Made by a program: the position numbers and the translations under genes. Positions 7,721-16,399 of a stretch of 58,498 nucleotides of DNA are shown in pieces. How positions within the stretch are numbered: position 1 is the first letter of the stretch; each line of letters opens with the position of its first letter. This stretch comes from Lysobacteraceae bacterium. Its GTDB lineage: Bacteria > Pseudomonadota > Gammaproteobacteria > Xanthomonadales > Rhodanobacteraceae. The notes beneath the pieces are model-generated. The model saw nothing but the letters and a program-made list of their open reading frames with translations. It had not been told where the DNA came from and made no database searches. The stretch lies in contig JAGWNA010000015.1 in NCBI GenBank assembly GCA_028871555.1, positions 1-58,498 of the forward strand, read 5' to 3'.

Positions 7721-9952
7721 ATGCACGACGAGACATCCGGTTCAACGCAGCCTGGCGGCACCCGTCCTGCCGATCGTCCCGATGCGCGCTGGCCGGCACG
7801 AACCCGGCGTTTGCTGAGCGAATTGCGTTCGCTGTGCCGCAACTGGCTGCGCGAGCCGCTGATGATCAGCCTGGATCATTTCGAGATGCGCCTGCAGCAG
7901 CAGGCCGAACGCACGCGCAGTCATCTCGATCAGCAACAGTACCTGGCCACTCGCCAGAAGCTGCAAAGCGAGCGCCATGCATTCGAGCGGCAGTTCATCG
8001 CCAGCATCGACCAGGCCTTCGACGGGCTTGGCCAGCCGGTGCCGAAATCCGGCGCTGGCCCCCTGCAGACATTGAGCCTGCTCGATCCGCTGGAGCATGA
8101 AGTGATTACCTGCCTCGATCAGCTGGTCGCGCGCAGCGAAGCTCGCGGCGGGTTGCCGCAAGTCGAGCTGGGTTACCGACTGGCGGCACTGATCGCCTCG
8201 CCCCCGTTGACCGGGAATGCGCTGCCGGTCGGCCCGCGGGCGATGGCAAGAGCCTTCAGCGTGGCCAGCCAGACGCTGGGGCTGCCGCGCGAGCACGAAT
8301 TGCTGCTGTTGCAGAGCCTGGAGAGCAGCCTGATCGACGGGCTGGCATCCCTGCATAAGCTGATCAATGCCCACCTGCACGCGGATGGCATCCTGTCTGA
8401 ACTGCGTCCGTTCGCCGTGCCCCGGAGTTCGGCACGGCGCGATCGCGCGAAAGAGCCGGCGGCTTCGCCGCCCGCGGCGCCTGTCGTCGCGAGGAACCGC
8501 GGCGACCAGGACGTCATGCCCGACGGGCCACCCGCCAGTCCCGGTGCCGTGCCGGATGTCGGTCCTCCCGCCATCAGCAGCATCGTAACCGGCGAGGAAC
8601 TGCAGGCCGCACTCGCCGCACTGCATGAACACCTCACCCGGCCCGCCGGGCAAACCCCCGCGGACCAGCACCGCAGCCTGCGCGAGGAACTGCTCATCCA
8701 GCTCGGCGTTGCGCGCCCAGCCCATGCCCCACGTGCAATCCTGAGCGCCGCCCAGGACGAAACGATGGAATTGATCGCGCGACTGTTCCGGCAGATCGCG
8801 CAGCAACTGCCGCCGGACAGCGACGCACAATCGCTGCTGGACGGCTTGCAGTTGCCGATGCTGCGCGTCGCACTGGCCGACCCCCGGTTCTTCGAGCAGC
8901 CCCGGCATCCCGCCCGCAGGGTGCTGGGCAAGGTTGTCGAAATCGCCGGCGAATGGCTCGACGACAACGGCGGCGAAACCGACCGCAGCGTGCGCGACTG
9001 GCTGGAACAACTGGTCGCCCGCGCCGGTCGCGAAGCTCCCAGCCCCAGCCTTTATGCCGCCCTGCTGGATGACATCGAAAAGTACGTGGCGCAGCTGCAG
9101 TACAAGACACAGCAGGCCGAGCGCCGGCTGGTCAAGGCGATGCACGGCCTCGAACAGCTCGAACAGGCACGTCATCGTGCCACCGCGCTGCTGGCCGAAC
9201 GCTACGCAAGGTCATCGCCGCAACGGCTGCTGGTCGCCTTGCTCGACCGTACCTGGTCCGATGTGCTGGCGCTGACGCTGCTGCGTCATGGCGAGCACAG
9301 CGAGATCTTCGGCACCCGGCTGACGGTCGCCGATCAACTGCTCGGTCGCCTGCCCGTCGGCGATGCGGCCAAGCTGCAGCATGAAGTGGAGTCCGGTCTG
9401 CGCCAGATCGGCATGCAAGCCGGCGATGCCTTGCAGGTGGCCCAGCGGCTGCTAGGCGCGAGCCGCAACGCACCCGTCGACGACGCCACGCCGGATATCG
9501 ATGCGCTGGTTTCGCGGCTTTCGCCTCGCCAGTCCCCGGACGAACGCCACCAGCCGGACACCGCCCGGATGGTCGACGGCGCCGATCAGGCAGAAAGTTT
9601 CCCCTCCGCTGCCGTGCCGGAGGCGCCAAGTGCGGAGGTATTGCGCATCCATCGGCGTCTGCGCGCGCTGCATGCCGGGGTCTGGTTCGAATTCGCCGCC
9701 CCGATCGGCGGTCGCAGCAAACGCCGCCGGCTGGTGTGGTACTCGCCGTTGACCGGACACAGCCTGTTTGCCACGCGCAGCGGCCAACGGGCGGAGGAGC
9801 TGGGCCAGTTGCAACTGGCCACGGAAATCGCCCGCGGTCGCGTACGCGAACTGCCGGCGGAACACGAGGACATGCTTGACCACGCCTGGCGCGCGCTGGT
9901 CCGGGAGCTGGGGCACCCGCCCCGCTCCATTGCATCCGGGATCGCTCCATGA
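7721..9952 (+). CDS. DUF1631 family protein, first copy
   Basis: A 743-residue cytoplasmic protein of the DUF1631 family, which is typical of Xanthomonadales and some pseudomonads; its function is unknown. It is rich in helices, with a Pro/Ala-rich linker at about residues 235-285. A conserved block contains RTWSDVLALTLLRHGEHSE. The C-terminal segment (WFEF, RRLVWYSPLTGHSLF) looks like a beta-barrel, which is inference. The ATG at 7721 is preferred to upstream GTG/ATG codons because GGAGG lies five bases before it. Its stop overlaps the downstream PilZ start as ATGA. A paralogue lies at 10482-12890. Confidence 0.85.
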   Translation: MHDETSGSTQPGGTRPADRPDARWPARTRRLLSELRSLCRNWLREPLMISLDHFEMRLQQQAERTRSHLDQQQYLATRQKLQSERHAFERQFIASIDQAFDGLGQPVPKSGAGPLQTLSLLDPLEHEVITCLDQLVARSEARGGLPQVELGYRLAALIASPPLTGNALPVGPRAMARAFSVASQTLGLPREHELLLLQSLESSLIDGLASLHKLINAHLHADGILSELRPFAVPRSSARRDRAKEPAASPPAAPVVARNRGDQDVMPDGPPASPGAVPDVGPPAISSIVTGEELQAALAALHEHLTRPAGQTPADQHRSLREELLIQLGVARPAHAPRAILSAAQDETMELIARLFRQIAQQLPPDSDAQSLLDGLQLPMLRVALADPRFFEQPRHPARRVLGKVVEIAGEWLDDNGGETDRSVRDWLEQLVARAGREAPSPSLYAALLDDIEKYVAQLQYKTQQAERRLVKAMHGLEQLEQARHRATALLAERYARSSPQRLLVALLDRTWSDVLALTLLRHGEHSEIFGTRLTVADQLLGRLPVGDAAKLQHEVESGLRQIGMQAGDALQVAQRLLGASRNAPVDDATPDIDALVSRLSPRQSPDERHQPDTARMVDGADQAESFPSAAVPEAPSAEVLRIHRRLRALHAGVWFEFAAPIGGRSKRRRLVWYSPLTGHSLFATRSGQRAEELGQLQLATEIARGRVRELPAEHEDMLDHAWRALVRELGHPPRSIASGIAP

Positions 9953-10308
9953 GCCAGCTTGACCGGTCCACTCGCGAACAGCGGCGGGCACGGCGCAAAC
10001 CCGTCAATTTCGCCGCTGTGGTCACCGATGCCATCACGGAACAGCCCTTCGGCCAACTCGGCAACCTGTCGGCCACCGGCATGCTGCTGATCAGCCCCGC
10101 CGCGCCAAACAGCGAGGCGATCTATCAACTGCGCCTGCCCCTGCCGGGCAGCGACGGCGCGCAGCCGCAGTACATCGAAGCGGGTGTCCAGGAGCAATGG
10201 CACGAGCACGCGGCCTCCGCCGGAAAGGTCTGGGCCGGCTATCGCATCATCGCGATCGGCGAAGACGACGCCCGGCGGCTTGAAGCCTGGCTGGCAACAC
10301 CCACCTGA
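9949..10308 (+). CDS. PilZ-domain c-di-GMP-binding protein, first copy
   Basis: A 119-residue single PilZ domain. The two c-di-GMP contact motifs are intact: RxxxR at residues 12-16 (RRARR) and NxSxxG at 39-44 (NLSATG). Most of the protein is beta-strand, as expected. The start overlaps the DUF1631 stop (ATGA), so the two proteins are probably made in fixed proportion and may act together. Output is unknown; c-di-GMP-dependent control of motility, secretion or envelope functions is plausible from the family. Confidence 0.9.
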   Translation: MSQLDRSTREQRRARRKPVNFAAVVTDAITEQPFGQLGNLSATGMLLISPAAPNSEAIYQLRLPLPGSDGAQPQYIEAGVQEQWHEHAASAGKVWAGYRIIAIGEDDARRLEAWLATPT

Positions 10309-10348
10309 AATCTTCTCCGCGGGCCTGTCCGACCTGTCCGGTCACTAG

Positions 10349-10417
10349 CCGCCTGGGGGACTTTGGTGGTCGAGGCGAGAATCCGTCTGCGCGGCCGACT
10401 CAAGTCCGACAGGCTCC
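10349..10417. repeat. Dispersed palindromic repeat, family 2 (GCCTGTCGGACTT type)
   Basis: Arms at 10351-10363 (GCCTGGGGGACTT) and about 10402-10414 (AAGTCCGACAGGC) are imperfect inverted copies. The core includes GGTGGTCGAGGCGAGAATCC and GTCTGCGCGG. The same words recur at 29423-29592, 33504-33550 and 39903-39940. It lies between the two DUF1631-PilZ modules. Confidence 0.6.
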
Positions 10418-10481
10418 CCCCGGGCAGGTTTCGCCGAATCGGCATAAACTGGCGCCTTCGGAAGAACAGGCAGGCTCTTTC

Positions 10482-12890
10482 ATGGATGTCGGACAGGAAC
10501 AGCGGCATTCTCGTGCAACCCCTTCGCCCGCCGGCGTCGACAGCGGGCGCTGGCCGCCACGCGCACGACATCTGCTCGAAACCAGCTACACGATGATGGC
10601 GCAGGGGCTGCATGAACCCTTGCGTCGATGTCTGGGCTCCTTCGCACAGCAGCTGTTTGCGCTGGCGGATCGTGCGCACGACAACGCGGAACAACAGGAC
10701 TGTTTTGCCAGCCGGCAGCGCGTGCTGCGGGATCGCAGCGCGTTCGAGGAGCGATTCCTCGCTCAGCTTGCCAAGGCCTTCAGCGGCATCGATGCAAATG
10801 CCGATGCGACCAGTCCCGAAGGCGCGACCGGATGGGCATCGCTGGAACTGCTCGACCCGGTCGAGCAGGAGCTGAGCATGGCGGTGGAGCGGCTTGGTGC
10901 ACGCGGCGAGACACAGCACAGCAGCGTCTTGTACGAACTGGGCTACCGGTTCGCCGTGCTGGTCGGCAGCCCGCCGCTGGACGGCGAGGCGCTGCCACTG
11001 GGTCCGCATGCGCTGGCCAAGGCATGTCACCAGGCCGGCGGCGAACTGGCACTGCCGATGCAACACCAGCTTCTCTTGTTCAGCAACTTCGACCAGCAGG
11101 TGATCCGGACCCTGACGCCGCTGTATGGCAGCATCAACGCGCAACTGCTGGCCGATGGCATCCTGCCCAAATTGCGCAGCAACCCGATTCCGCGCCTTGT
11201 CAAGCAGCCACCACGCACAGGTACCGCCGAAGCCGAGGCGGCCGCAGCGGCAACTGAACCACCGCGCACTGCAGACGGCACCGCGGCCCCGCAGGGCAGC
11301 TCCATCGAGGTACTTGAATCCCTGCGCAACCTGCTGGCGCAGCGACGCGGTGGCCATGGCACGGCAGGCGAATCGCCGGTCGAACGTGTCGCCAGTGCCG
11401 ATGAGTTGCAGACCGCACTGGCTGCGTTGCAGCAGCATCTGGCCCAGGTTACCGATCGGGCCGGCCGCGAATTGCGCAGCGCCCAGCGACTGCGCGAGGA
11501 ACTGCTGGCTCAGCTCAACGTCAACAGGCCCAGTGGCGCGCCGCGCACCCAGCTCAGCGGCGAACAGGGCGACACGGTGGAACTGGTGGCCATGCTGTTC
11601 GAGCAGATCGGCCAGCAATTGAAGCAGGGCGGCAATGCACACGCCCTGCTCGGCAATCTGCAGTTGCCCGTGTTGCGCCTGGCGGTCACCGATCACGAAT
11701 TCTTCGAGCAGCGGGAACATCCGGCGCGCAAGCTGCTGGACAAGGTCACCGAAGTGGCCAACGACTGGCTCGACGGCAACGACGACGAGAGCGACCGGGC
11801 ACTGGCGACCACCCTGGAACAGCTGGTCGCCCGTACCCACCAGGAACCGCCCAGCGCCGGTCTGTACACCACCCTGCTGGCCGATATCGAACATCACCTG
11901 AGCCTGCTCAGCCGCAAGGCGCAAGCCGCCGAACGGCGCCACACGGAAGCGGCCCGCGGACGCGAACGGCTGGATCAGGCGCGTCGCCGGGCCGCTGAAG
12001 TGATGGCGGAGCGCTTCGCGCAATCGCCGCCGCGCGGCCTGCTGCGGACGCTGATGGATCGCGCCTGGTCGGACGTGCTGGCGCTGACCTTGCTGCGCCA
12101 TGGCGAGGACAGCGACGCATTCAAGACACAGCTGGTGATCACCGACCAGTTGCTTGGCCGGTTGCCGATCGACGACCGCCAGCATCTGCGGCATGAGGTG
12201 GAGGCAGGCCTGCAACAGATCGGCATGCCGGCAGAGGAGGCCATCCAGGCAACCCGCCGGTTGCTGGACGCCGTTGCCGATACCGCTGCCGACGAAGTCC
12301 GGCAAAGCAGGCCCGCACAAGCGCCGGCCGGCGCTGCGGAAGCGGCGACCCCGCCTGCCGGCAAGGTGGTGCCGGCCCCGGCGGTCCCGCCGGCATCCCC
12401 ACCGGCGATGGCGGCGCCCCCGGGCGACGACCTGCCCAGCGCCACCATGCTCGCCCGGCGTCTGAAGCAGCACCAGCGCCCTGGCGCGCAACATGAGCGT
12501 GATACGCAGCCTGCCCGCACCGGCCACCAGAACAGCGCGAGCATGCCGGTGCTTGGACCGCAGGAAGCGAGCATCCACAACCGCCTGCGCAAATTGCCGT
12601 ACGGCAGCTGGTTTGAATTTCTCGATCCGGTCAGTGGCCAGCGCACGCAACGCAAACTGGCCTGGTTCTCGCCGGTAACGGGCAACGTCCTGTTCGTCAA
12701 TCGCCGTGGCGCGCGCAGCGAGCAGATGAACTTGCAGGAACTGGCCCATGCCATCGCCAAAGGTCGCGTACGGGAACTGCCGCCACAGCGCGAGAGCCTG
12801 CTCGATCGCGCCTGGCTCGGCCTGACCCGCAGCCTGCGCCAGGATGCCGATGCCCGGCGCGCCGCCGCACCGGAGTCCGACCGCCGATGA
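10482..12890 (+). CDS. DUF1631 family protein, second copy
   Basis: An 802-residue paralogue of the protein at 7721-9952, longer mainly through Ala/Pro/Glu-rich linkers at about residues 240-270 and 600-690. Matching blocks include LLDPVEQELSMAVERL, DRAWSDVLALTLLRHGEDSD, ITDQLLGRLPI and, near the end, WFEFLDPVSGQ, KLAWFSPVTGNVLF and KGRVRELP. The C-terminal 100 residues are the best conserved between copies. The start ATG has only a weak ribosome site (CAGG). Its stop overlaps the second PilZ start as ATGA. The upstream DNA shares an AATCGGCATA-ACTG motif with copy one. Function unknown. Confidence 0.85.
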   Translation: MDVGQEQRHSRATPSPAGVDSGRWPPRARHLLETSYTMMAQGLHEPLRRCLGSFAQQLFALADRAHDNAEQQDCFASRQRVLRDRSAFEERFLAQLAKAFSGIDANADATSPEGATGWASLELLDPVEQELSMAVERLGARGETQHSSVLYELGYRFAVLVGSPPLDGEALPLGPHALAKACHQAGGELALPMQHQLLLFSNFDQQVIRTLTPLYGSINAQLLADGILPKLRSNPIPRLVKQPPRTGTAEAEAAAAATEPPRTADGTAAPQGSSIEVLESLRNLLAQRRGGHGTAGESPVERVASADELQTALAALQQHLAQVTDRAGRELRSAQRLREELLAQLNVNRPSGAPRTQLSGEQGDTVELVAMLFEQIGQQLKQGGNAHALLGNLQLPVLRLAVTDHEFFEQREHPARKLLDKVTEVANDWLDGNDDESDRALATTLEQLVARTHQEPPSAGLYTTLLADIEHHLSLLSRKAQAAERRHTEAARGRERLDQARRRAAEVMAERFAQSPPRGLLRTLMDRAWSDVLALTLLRHGEDSDAFKTQLVITDQLLGRLPIDDRQHLRHEVEAGLQQIGMPAEEAIQATRRLLDAVADTAADEVRQSRPAQAPAGAAEAATPPAGKVVPAPAVPPASPPAMAAPPGDDLPSATMLARRLKQHQRPGAQHERDTQPARTGHQNSASMPVLGPQEASIHNRLRKLPYGSWFEFLDPVSGQRTQRKLAWFSPVTGNVLFVNRRGARSEQMNLQELAHAIAKGRVRELPPQRESLLDRAWLGLTRSLRQDADARRAAAPESDRR

Positions 12891-13246
12891 ATCCGCCCGA
12901 CAAGACCATCAACCAGCGCCGCGCCCAGCGCAAGCGCACGGCGTTCAGCGCCATCGTGACCGACGTGATCCGCAATGAGCCGATCGGGCATCTGGGCAAT
13001 CTTTCCACGACCGGCATGCTGCTGATCAGCACGCGCGCCCCCCGCAGTGAGGCCGTCTATCAGGTCAGCATGGCCTTGCCGACGGCCGGCCGCCTGTTGA
13101 CGCAGTCGCAGCCGATCGAGGCGGGCATCCAGGAGCAATGGCATGCCCCGGCCGCCAGTCCGGGGCAGATCTGGGCCGGCTACCGGATCGTGGCGATCAG
13201 CGATGCCGATGCCGCCAGGCTCGACAGCTGGCTGGAGCAAGCCTGA
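12887..13246 (+). CDS. PilZ-domain c-di-GMP-binding protein, second copy
   Basis: A 119-residue single PilZ domain, paralogous to and the same length as the protein at 9949-10308. Both c-di-GMP motifs are intact: RxxxR at residues 11-15 (RRAQR) and NxSxxG at 38-43 (NLSTTG). Shared words between the copies include GIQEQWH/GVQEQWH and WAGYRI. Translation is coupled to the second DUF1631 gene by an ATGA overlap. The repeated pairing suggests that the PilZ and DUF1631 proteins form a functional unit. Confidence 0.9.
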   Translation: MNPPDKTINQRRAQRKRTAFSAIVTDVIRNEPIGHLGNLSTTGMLLISTRAPRSEAVYQVSMALPTAGRLLTQSQPIEAGIQEQWHAPAASPGQIWAGYRIVAISDADAARLDSWLEQA

Positions 13247-13424
13247 CGCTCCACTGGAAGTGTCGGCTCTGGCACGTCATCATGGCCGTACCCCCGCCGG
13301 TTCGACCCTGCTCCGGGATTGCAGGCCTGCGCGCATCCGAACCACCGGCCAGCCGGCGGCGGCTGCATTCCCCTCGGCCATGTTCACGCATCACCCGGCA
13401 CCGGCCCTTGCTGCAAGGAACCCC

Positions 13425-14741
13425 ATGCACGATCAGCTCGCCTCACTTTATCCCCGGCACCTGTCGACCCTGCGCGAGCGCGCCGACAAGGCACTCGCAC
13501 TCGGCGGTTTCGACCATCTGGCGATCGCAGCCGGCATGCCGTCGCTGAAATTCCTCGATGACCAGCACTATCCGTTTGCGGTCAACCCCCACTTCAAGCA
13601 CTGGCTGCCGCTGTCCCATGCGCCGGGCAGCTGGCTGGTCCACACGCCCGGGGCGAAGCCGAAGCTGGTATTCCTGCAGCCGCGCGACTACTGGCACGTG
13701 GTGCCCGACGCGCCCGGCGGCTACTGGGTGGATGCGTTCGACATCGCGATCGTGCGCACGCCGCAAGAGGCGCTGGCGCAACTGCCGCGCGGCCGCTGCG
13801 CGATGATCGGCGAGCCGCATCCGGCCGTCGCCGGCATCGAGATCAACAACCCGCCGGCGGTACTCGACTGCCTGCACTATCACCGCAGTTACAAGACGCC
13901 GTACGAACTGGAGCTGATGCGCGAAGCCAGCCGCATCGGCACGCGCGCCCACCGTGCCGCCGAGAAGGCCTTCCGCGCCGGCGAGAGCGAGCTGGGCATC
14001 CACCAGGCCTACCTGGCCGCGGCCGGACAGATCGATGCGCAATTGCCGTATGCCAGCATCGTTGCGCTGAACGAGCACGGCGCGGTATTGCACTACACCG
14101 ACTTCACCAGCCGCCCGCCACAGCCGGCCCGCTCGCTGTTGATCGACGCCGGCGCCAGTGCCAGCGGCTATGCCAGCGACATCACCCGCACCTACGCCGC
14201 CGCCGATGCCGGCGAATTCCAGGCGCTGATCGACAGCGTCGACGCGGCCCAGCGGGGGTTCGTGGCCAAGGTCCGCGCCGGGCAGAGTTACCCGGAACTG
14301 CATGTGCATGCGCACCACGTGCTGGCTGGCGTGCTGCGCGAGCATGGCATCGTGCGCATGAGCGCGGAAAGCGCGGTGGCATCGGGAGTGACTGCGGCAT
14401 TCTTTCCGCATGGCCTGGGCCATCCGATCGGCCTGCAGGTGCATGACGTGGCCGGCTTCCAGCAAAGTGAACGCGGCGGAACGATCGCCCGCCCGGACGG
14501 GCACCCCTACCTGCGCATGACGCGCACGCTGGAGGCGACCATGGTGGTGACGATCGAGCCGGGCCTGTACTTCATCGACATGCTGCTGCAGGAACTGCGC
14601 GAGCAGCCGTTCGCCACCGGGATCGACTGGACAAAGGTGAACCACTTCCGCCAATTCGGCGGCATCCGCATCGAGGACGACGTGGTTTGCACCACGGAAG
14701 CGCCGGAGAACCTCACGCGGGACGCGTTCGCGGCAGCGTGA
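13425..14741 (+). CDS. pepQ: Xaa-Pro dipeptidase PepQ
   Basis: A 438-residue M24 metallopeptidase of the PepQ type (E. coli 443) that hydrolyses Xaa-Pro dipeptides in the cytoplasm. The dinuclear metal ligands are visible in order: LLIDAG (Asp), YASDITRT (Asp), HGLGHPIG (His), TIEPGLYF (Glu) and GGIRIEDD (Glu). The start ATG has AAGGA five bases upstream. An open frame extends further upstream without support. A short REP-like sequence follows the stop, then an isolated cydX-like gene. Confidence 0.95.
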   Translation: MHDQLASLYPRHLSTLRERADKALALGGFDHLAIAAGMPSLKFLDDQHYPFAVNPHFKHWLPLSHAPGSWLVHTPGAKPKLVFLQPRDYWHVVPDAPGGYWVDAFDIAIVRTPQEALAQLPRGRCAMIGEPHPAVAGIEINNPPAVLDCLHYHRSYKTPYELELMREASRIGTRAHRAAEKAFRAGESELGIHQAYLAAAGQIDAQLPYASIVALNEHGAVLHYTDFTSRPPQPARSLLIDAGASASGYASDITRTYAAADAGEFQALIDSVDAAQRGFVAKVRAGQSYPELHVHAHHVLAGVLREHGIVRMSAESAVASGVTAAFFPHGLGHPIGLQVHDVAGFQQSERGGTIARPDGHPYLRMTRTLEATMVVTIEPGLYFIDMLLQELREQPFATGIDWTKVNHFRQFGGIRIEDDVVCTTEAPENLTRDAFAAA

Positions 14742-14742
14742 T

Positions 14743-14784
14743 GTGGGAGCGACCATGGCAGCGACTTCAGTCGCGCTGCTCTTG
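14743..14784 (+). repeat. REP-like sequence after pepQ
   Basis: GTGGGAGCGACCATGG, AGCGACTTCAGTCGCGCTGCT follows pepQ immediately. GTGGGAGCGAC...GTCGCG is a recurrent word in Xanthomonadales REP sequences (recalled, not searched). The dyad CGACTTCAGTCG is present. Only one copy is in the window. Confidence 0.35.
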
Positions 14785-14888
14785 CTCTGAGCCGGGAGCG
14801 CGGGCGGGTCACCCTGGAGGTGGTGCGCTGAGGGCGCACGCGGGCTATTGAGCCTGCGCGGTAACGCTGCATGGGCAGGTTTGCCGAT

Positions 14889-15029
14889 ATGTGGTGCTTC
14901 TCATGGATCCTCGGGCTGGGCCTGGCCTGCGCCTTCGCCATCCTCAACGCCATGTGGTACGAAGTGCACGCCACCGACGAGGCACACCGTCAGCGCGACG
15001 ATTTCGAATTGCCGGACGAACTGACCTGA
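14889..15029 (+). CDS. cydX: CydX/YbgT-like small subunit of cytochrome bd oxidase, without cydAB nearby
   Basis: A 46-residue protein with one N-terminal membrane helix beginning MWCFSWILGLGLACAF and a polar C-terminal tail. CydX proteins share an M-W-Y-F-(S/A)-W-I-L-G start and a GLACAF-like helix, so the match is strong over the first 20 residues. CydX stabilises the heme environment of cytochrome bd. It normally follows cydB; here cydA and cydB are absent from the flanking DNA, and the gene sits between pepQ and the convergent pepP. AGG at 14878-14880 could serve as ribosome site. It could be an orphan CydX working with cydAB elsewhere. Confidence 0.75.
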   Translation: MWCFSWILGLGLACAFAILNAMWYEVHATDEAHRQRDDFELPDELT

Positions 15030-15033
15030 GAGG

Positions 15034-15058
15034 CCGGGCACGCGATGCGCGTGCCCGG
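15034..15058. terminator. Bidirectional hairpin between cydX-like gene and pepP
   Basis: Perfect 11-bp arms, CCGGGCACGCG (15034-15044) and CGCGTGCCCGG (15048-15058), flank a 3-base loop. The hairpin exactly fills the 29-base space between two converging stop codons. No T-run follows, but position and strength favour a shared terminator. Confidence 0.6.
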
Positions 15059-16399
15059 TCAACCGCGTGCGGCCAGCAGCGCCTCGATCGCGTCGATCTC
15101 TTTGGGCACGGCCGCGGTGAGCACCTCGTTGCCATCGCGGGTCACCAGCACATCGTCCTCGATGCGGATGCCGATGCCGCGCCAGCGCTCGGCCACCGAG
15201 CGATCGTCCGGCGCCACATACAGGCCCGGCTCCACCGTGAGCACCATGTCCGGCTCCAGCAGACGCGATTCGCCGGCGATGCGATAGTCGCCGACGTCGT
15301 GCACATCCATGCCCAGCCAGTGACCGGTCTTGGCCGGGAAAAAGCGCTGATAGCTGCCCTCGGCGACTGCCGCATCGGCATTCCCCTTGAGCAGGCCCAG
15401 TGCGCACAAGCCTTCGCTGAGTACCTGCACCGCCGCCGCGTGTGCCGCGCTGAACGGCCGGCCGGGGCACACTTCGTCGATCGCCGCACGCTGCGCGGTC
15501 AGCACCACCTCGTAGAGTGCACGCTGCTCGCGGCTGTAGCGGCCCCCGATCGGGTACGTGCGGCTGATATCGGATGCATAGCAGTCCACTTCGGCACCGG
15601 CGTCGATCAGCAACAGTTCGCCGTCTCGCAGCAATGCCCGATTGGCCTGGTAATGCATCACGCAGGCATTGGCGCCGCCGGCCACGATCGGCGCAAATGC
15701 CGGCACCGCGCTGCGGCTGCGCATGACCCGCAGCAATTCGGCCTCGACCTCGTACTCGTGACGGCCCGGCGCGACGACCTGCAGCGCCGCCAGCTGCGCC
15801 TCGGCCGCAATCGCGGCGGACGAACGCATCAGCTTCAGCTCGGCACGCGACTTGTACAGGCGCAAGTCATGCAGCAGATAGCCGAGCGCAACGAATTCCT
15901 TCGGCACCACGCCGCCACCGCGCAACTGGCGCAGGCGGCGCATCCAGCCGAGCAGGCGCGCATCGAACTCCGGCTCGCGGCCGAAATGGCAATAGACCCT
16001 GCTGCGACCTTCGACCATCCCGGGCAGGATGTCGTCGATATCCTCGATCGGGAACGCGTCATCCATGCCGTATTCGGCAACCGCCCGCTCGGTGCCGATG
16101 GATCGGCCGTGCCAGCGTTCACGGGCGGGATCGCGTTCGCGGCAAAACAGGACGGTCTCGCCATGCCGCCGTCCGGGAAGCAGCGCCAGCACCGCATCGG
16201 GTTCGGGGAAGCCGCCCAGATAGTGGAAGTCCGAATCCTGCCGGTACGGCCATGCCGCATCGGCATTGCGCATGCGTTCTGGCGCGGCGGCTACCAGCAA
16301 CACCGCATCCTCGCCGGCCATCTGCATCAGTTGGCGGCGACGGCGCGCGAATTCCTCCGGTGCGATCGCCGATGCGGTCAGCCCTGATGCGGCAGGCAT
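15059..16399 (-). CDS. pepP: Xaa-Pro aminopeptidase PepP
   Basis: A 446-residue M24B metallopeptidase that removes N-terminal residues preceding proline. Metal-ligand motifs are visible: LLLIDAGAEVDCYASDISRTYP (two Asp), KTGHWLGMDVHD (His), VLTVEPGLYV (Glu) and GIGIRIEDDVLV (Glu). The N-terminal domain has the typical EFARRRRQLM and SDFHYLGGF motifs. The ATG at 16397-16399 overlaps the UPF0149 stop (ATGA), and the order UPF0149-pepP is the same as E. coli ygfB-pepP. The ubiH gene that often follows is not here. Confidence 0.95.
   Translation of the reverse strand: MPAASGLTASAIAPEEFARRRRQLMQMAGEDAVLLVAAAPERMRNADAAWPYRQDSDFHYLGGFPEPDAVLALLPGRRHGETVLFCRERDPARERWHGRSIGTERAVAEYGMDDAFPIEDIDDILPGMVEGRSRVYCHFGREPEFDARLLGWMRRLRQLRGGGVVPKEFVALGYLLHDLRLYKSRAELKLMRSSAAIAAEAQLAALQVVAPGRHEYEVEAELLRVMRSRSAVPAFAPIVAGGANACVMHYQANRALLRDGELLLIDAGAEVDCYASDISRTYPIGGRYSREQRALYEVVLTAQRAAIDEVCPGRPFSAAHAAAVQVLSEGLCALGLLKGNADAAVAEGSYQRFFPAKTGHWLGMDVHDVGDYRIAGESRLLEPDMVLTVEPGLYVAPDDRSVAERWRGIGIRIEDDVLVTRDGNEVLTAAVPKEIDAIEALLAARG

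Noticed and set aside
10239..12749. An 836-codon open frame on the minus strand opposite the second DUF1631 gene
   Set aside because: It is Gln/Ala/Arg-rich antisense sequence created by high-G+C codon bias. The plus-strand gene has family similarity, a paralogue and a coupled partner.
14785..14888. Remnant of cydB upstream of the cydX-like gene
   Set aside because: None of the three frames resembles the hydrophobic end of CydB; the stretch is arginine- and glycine-rich noise.
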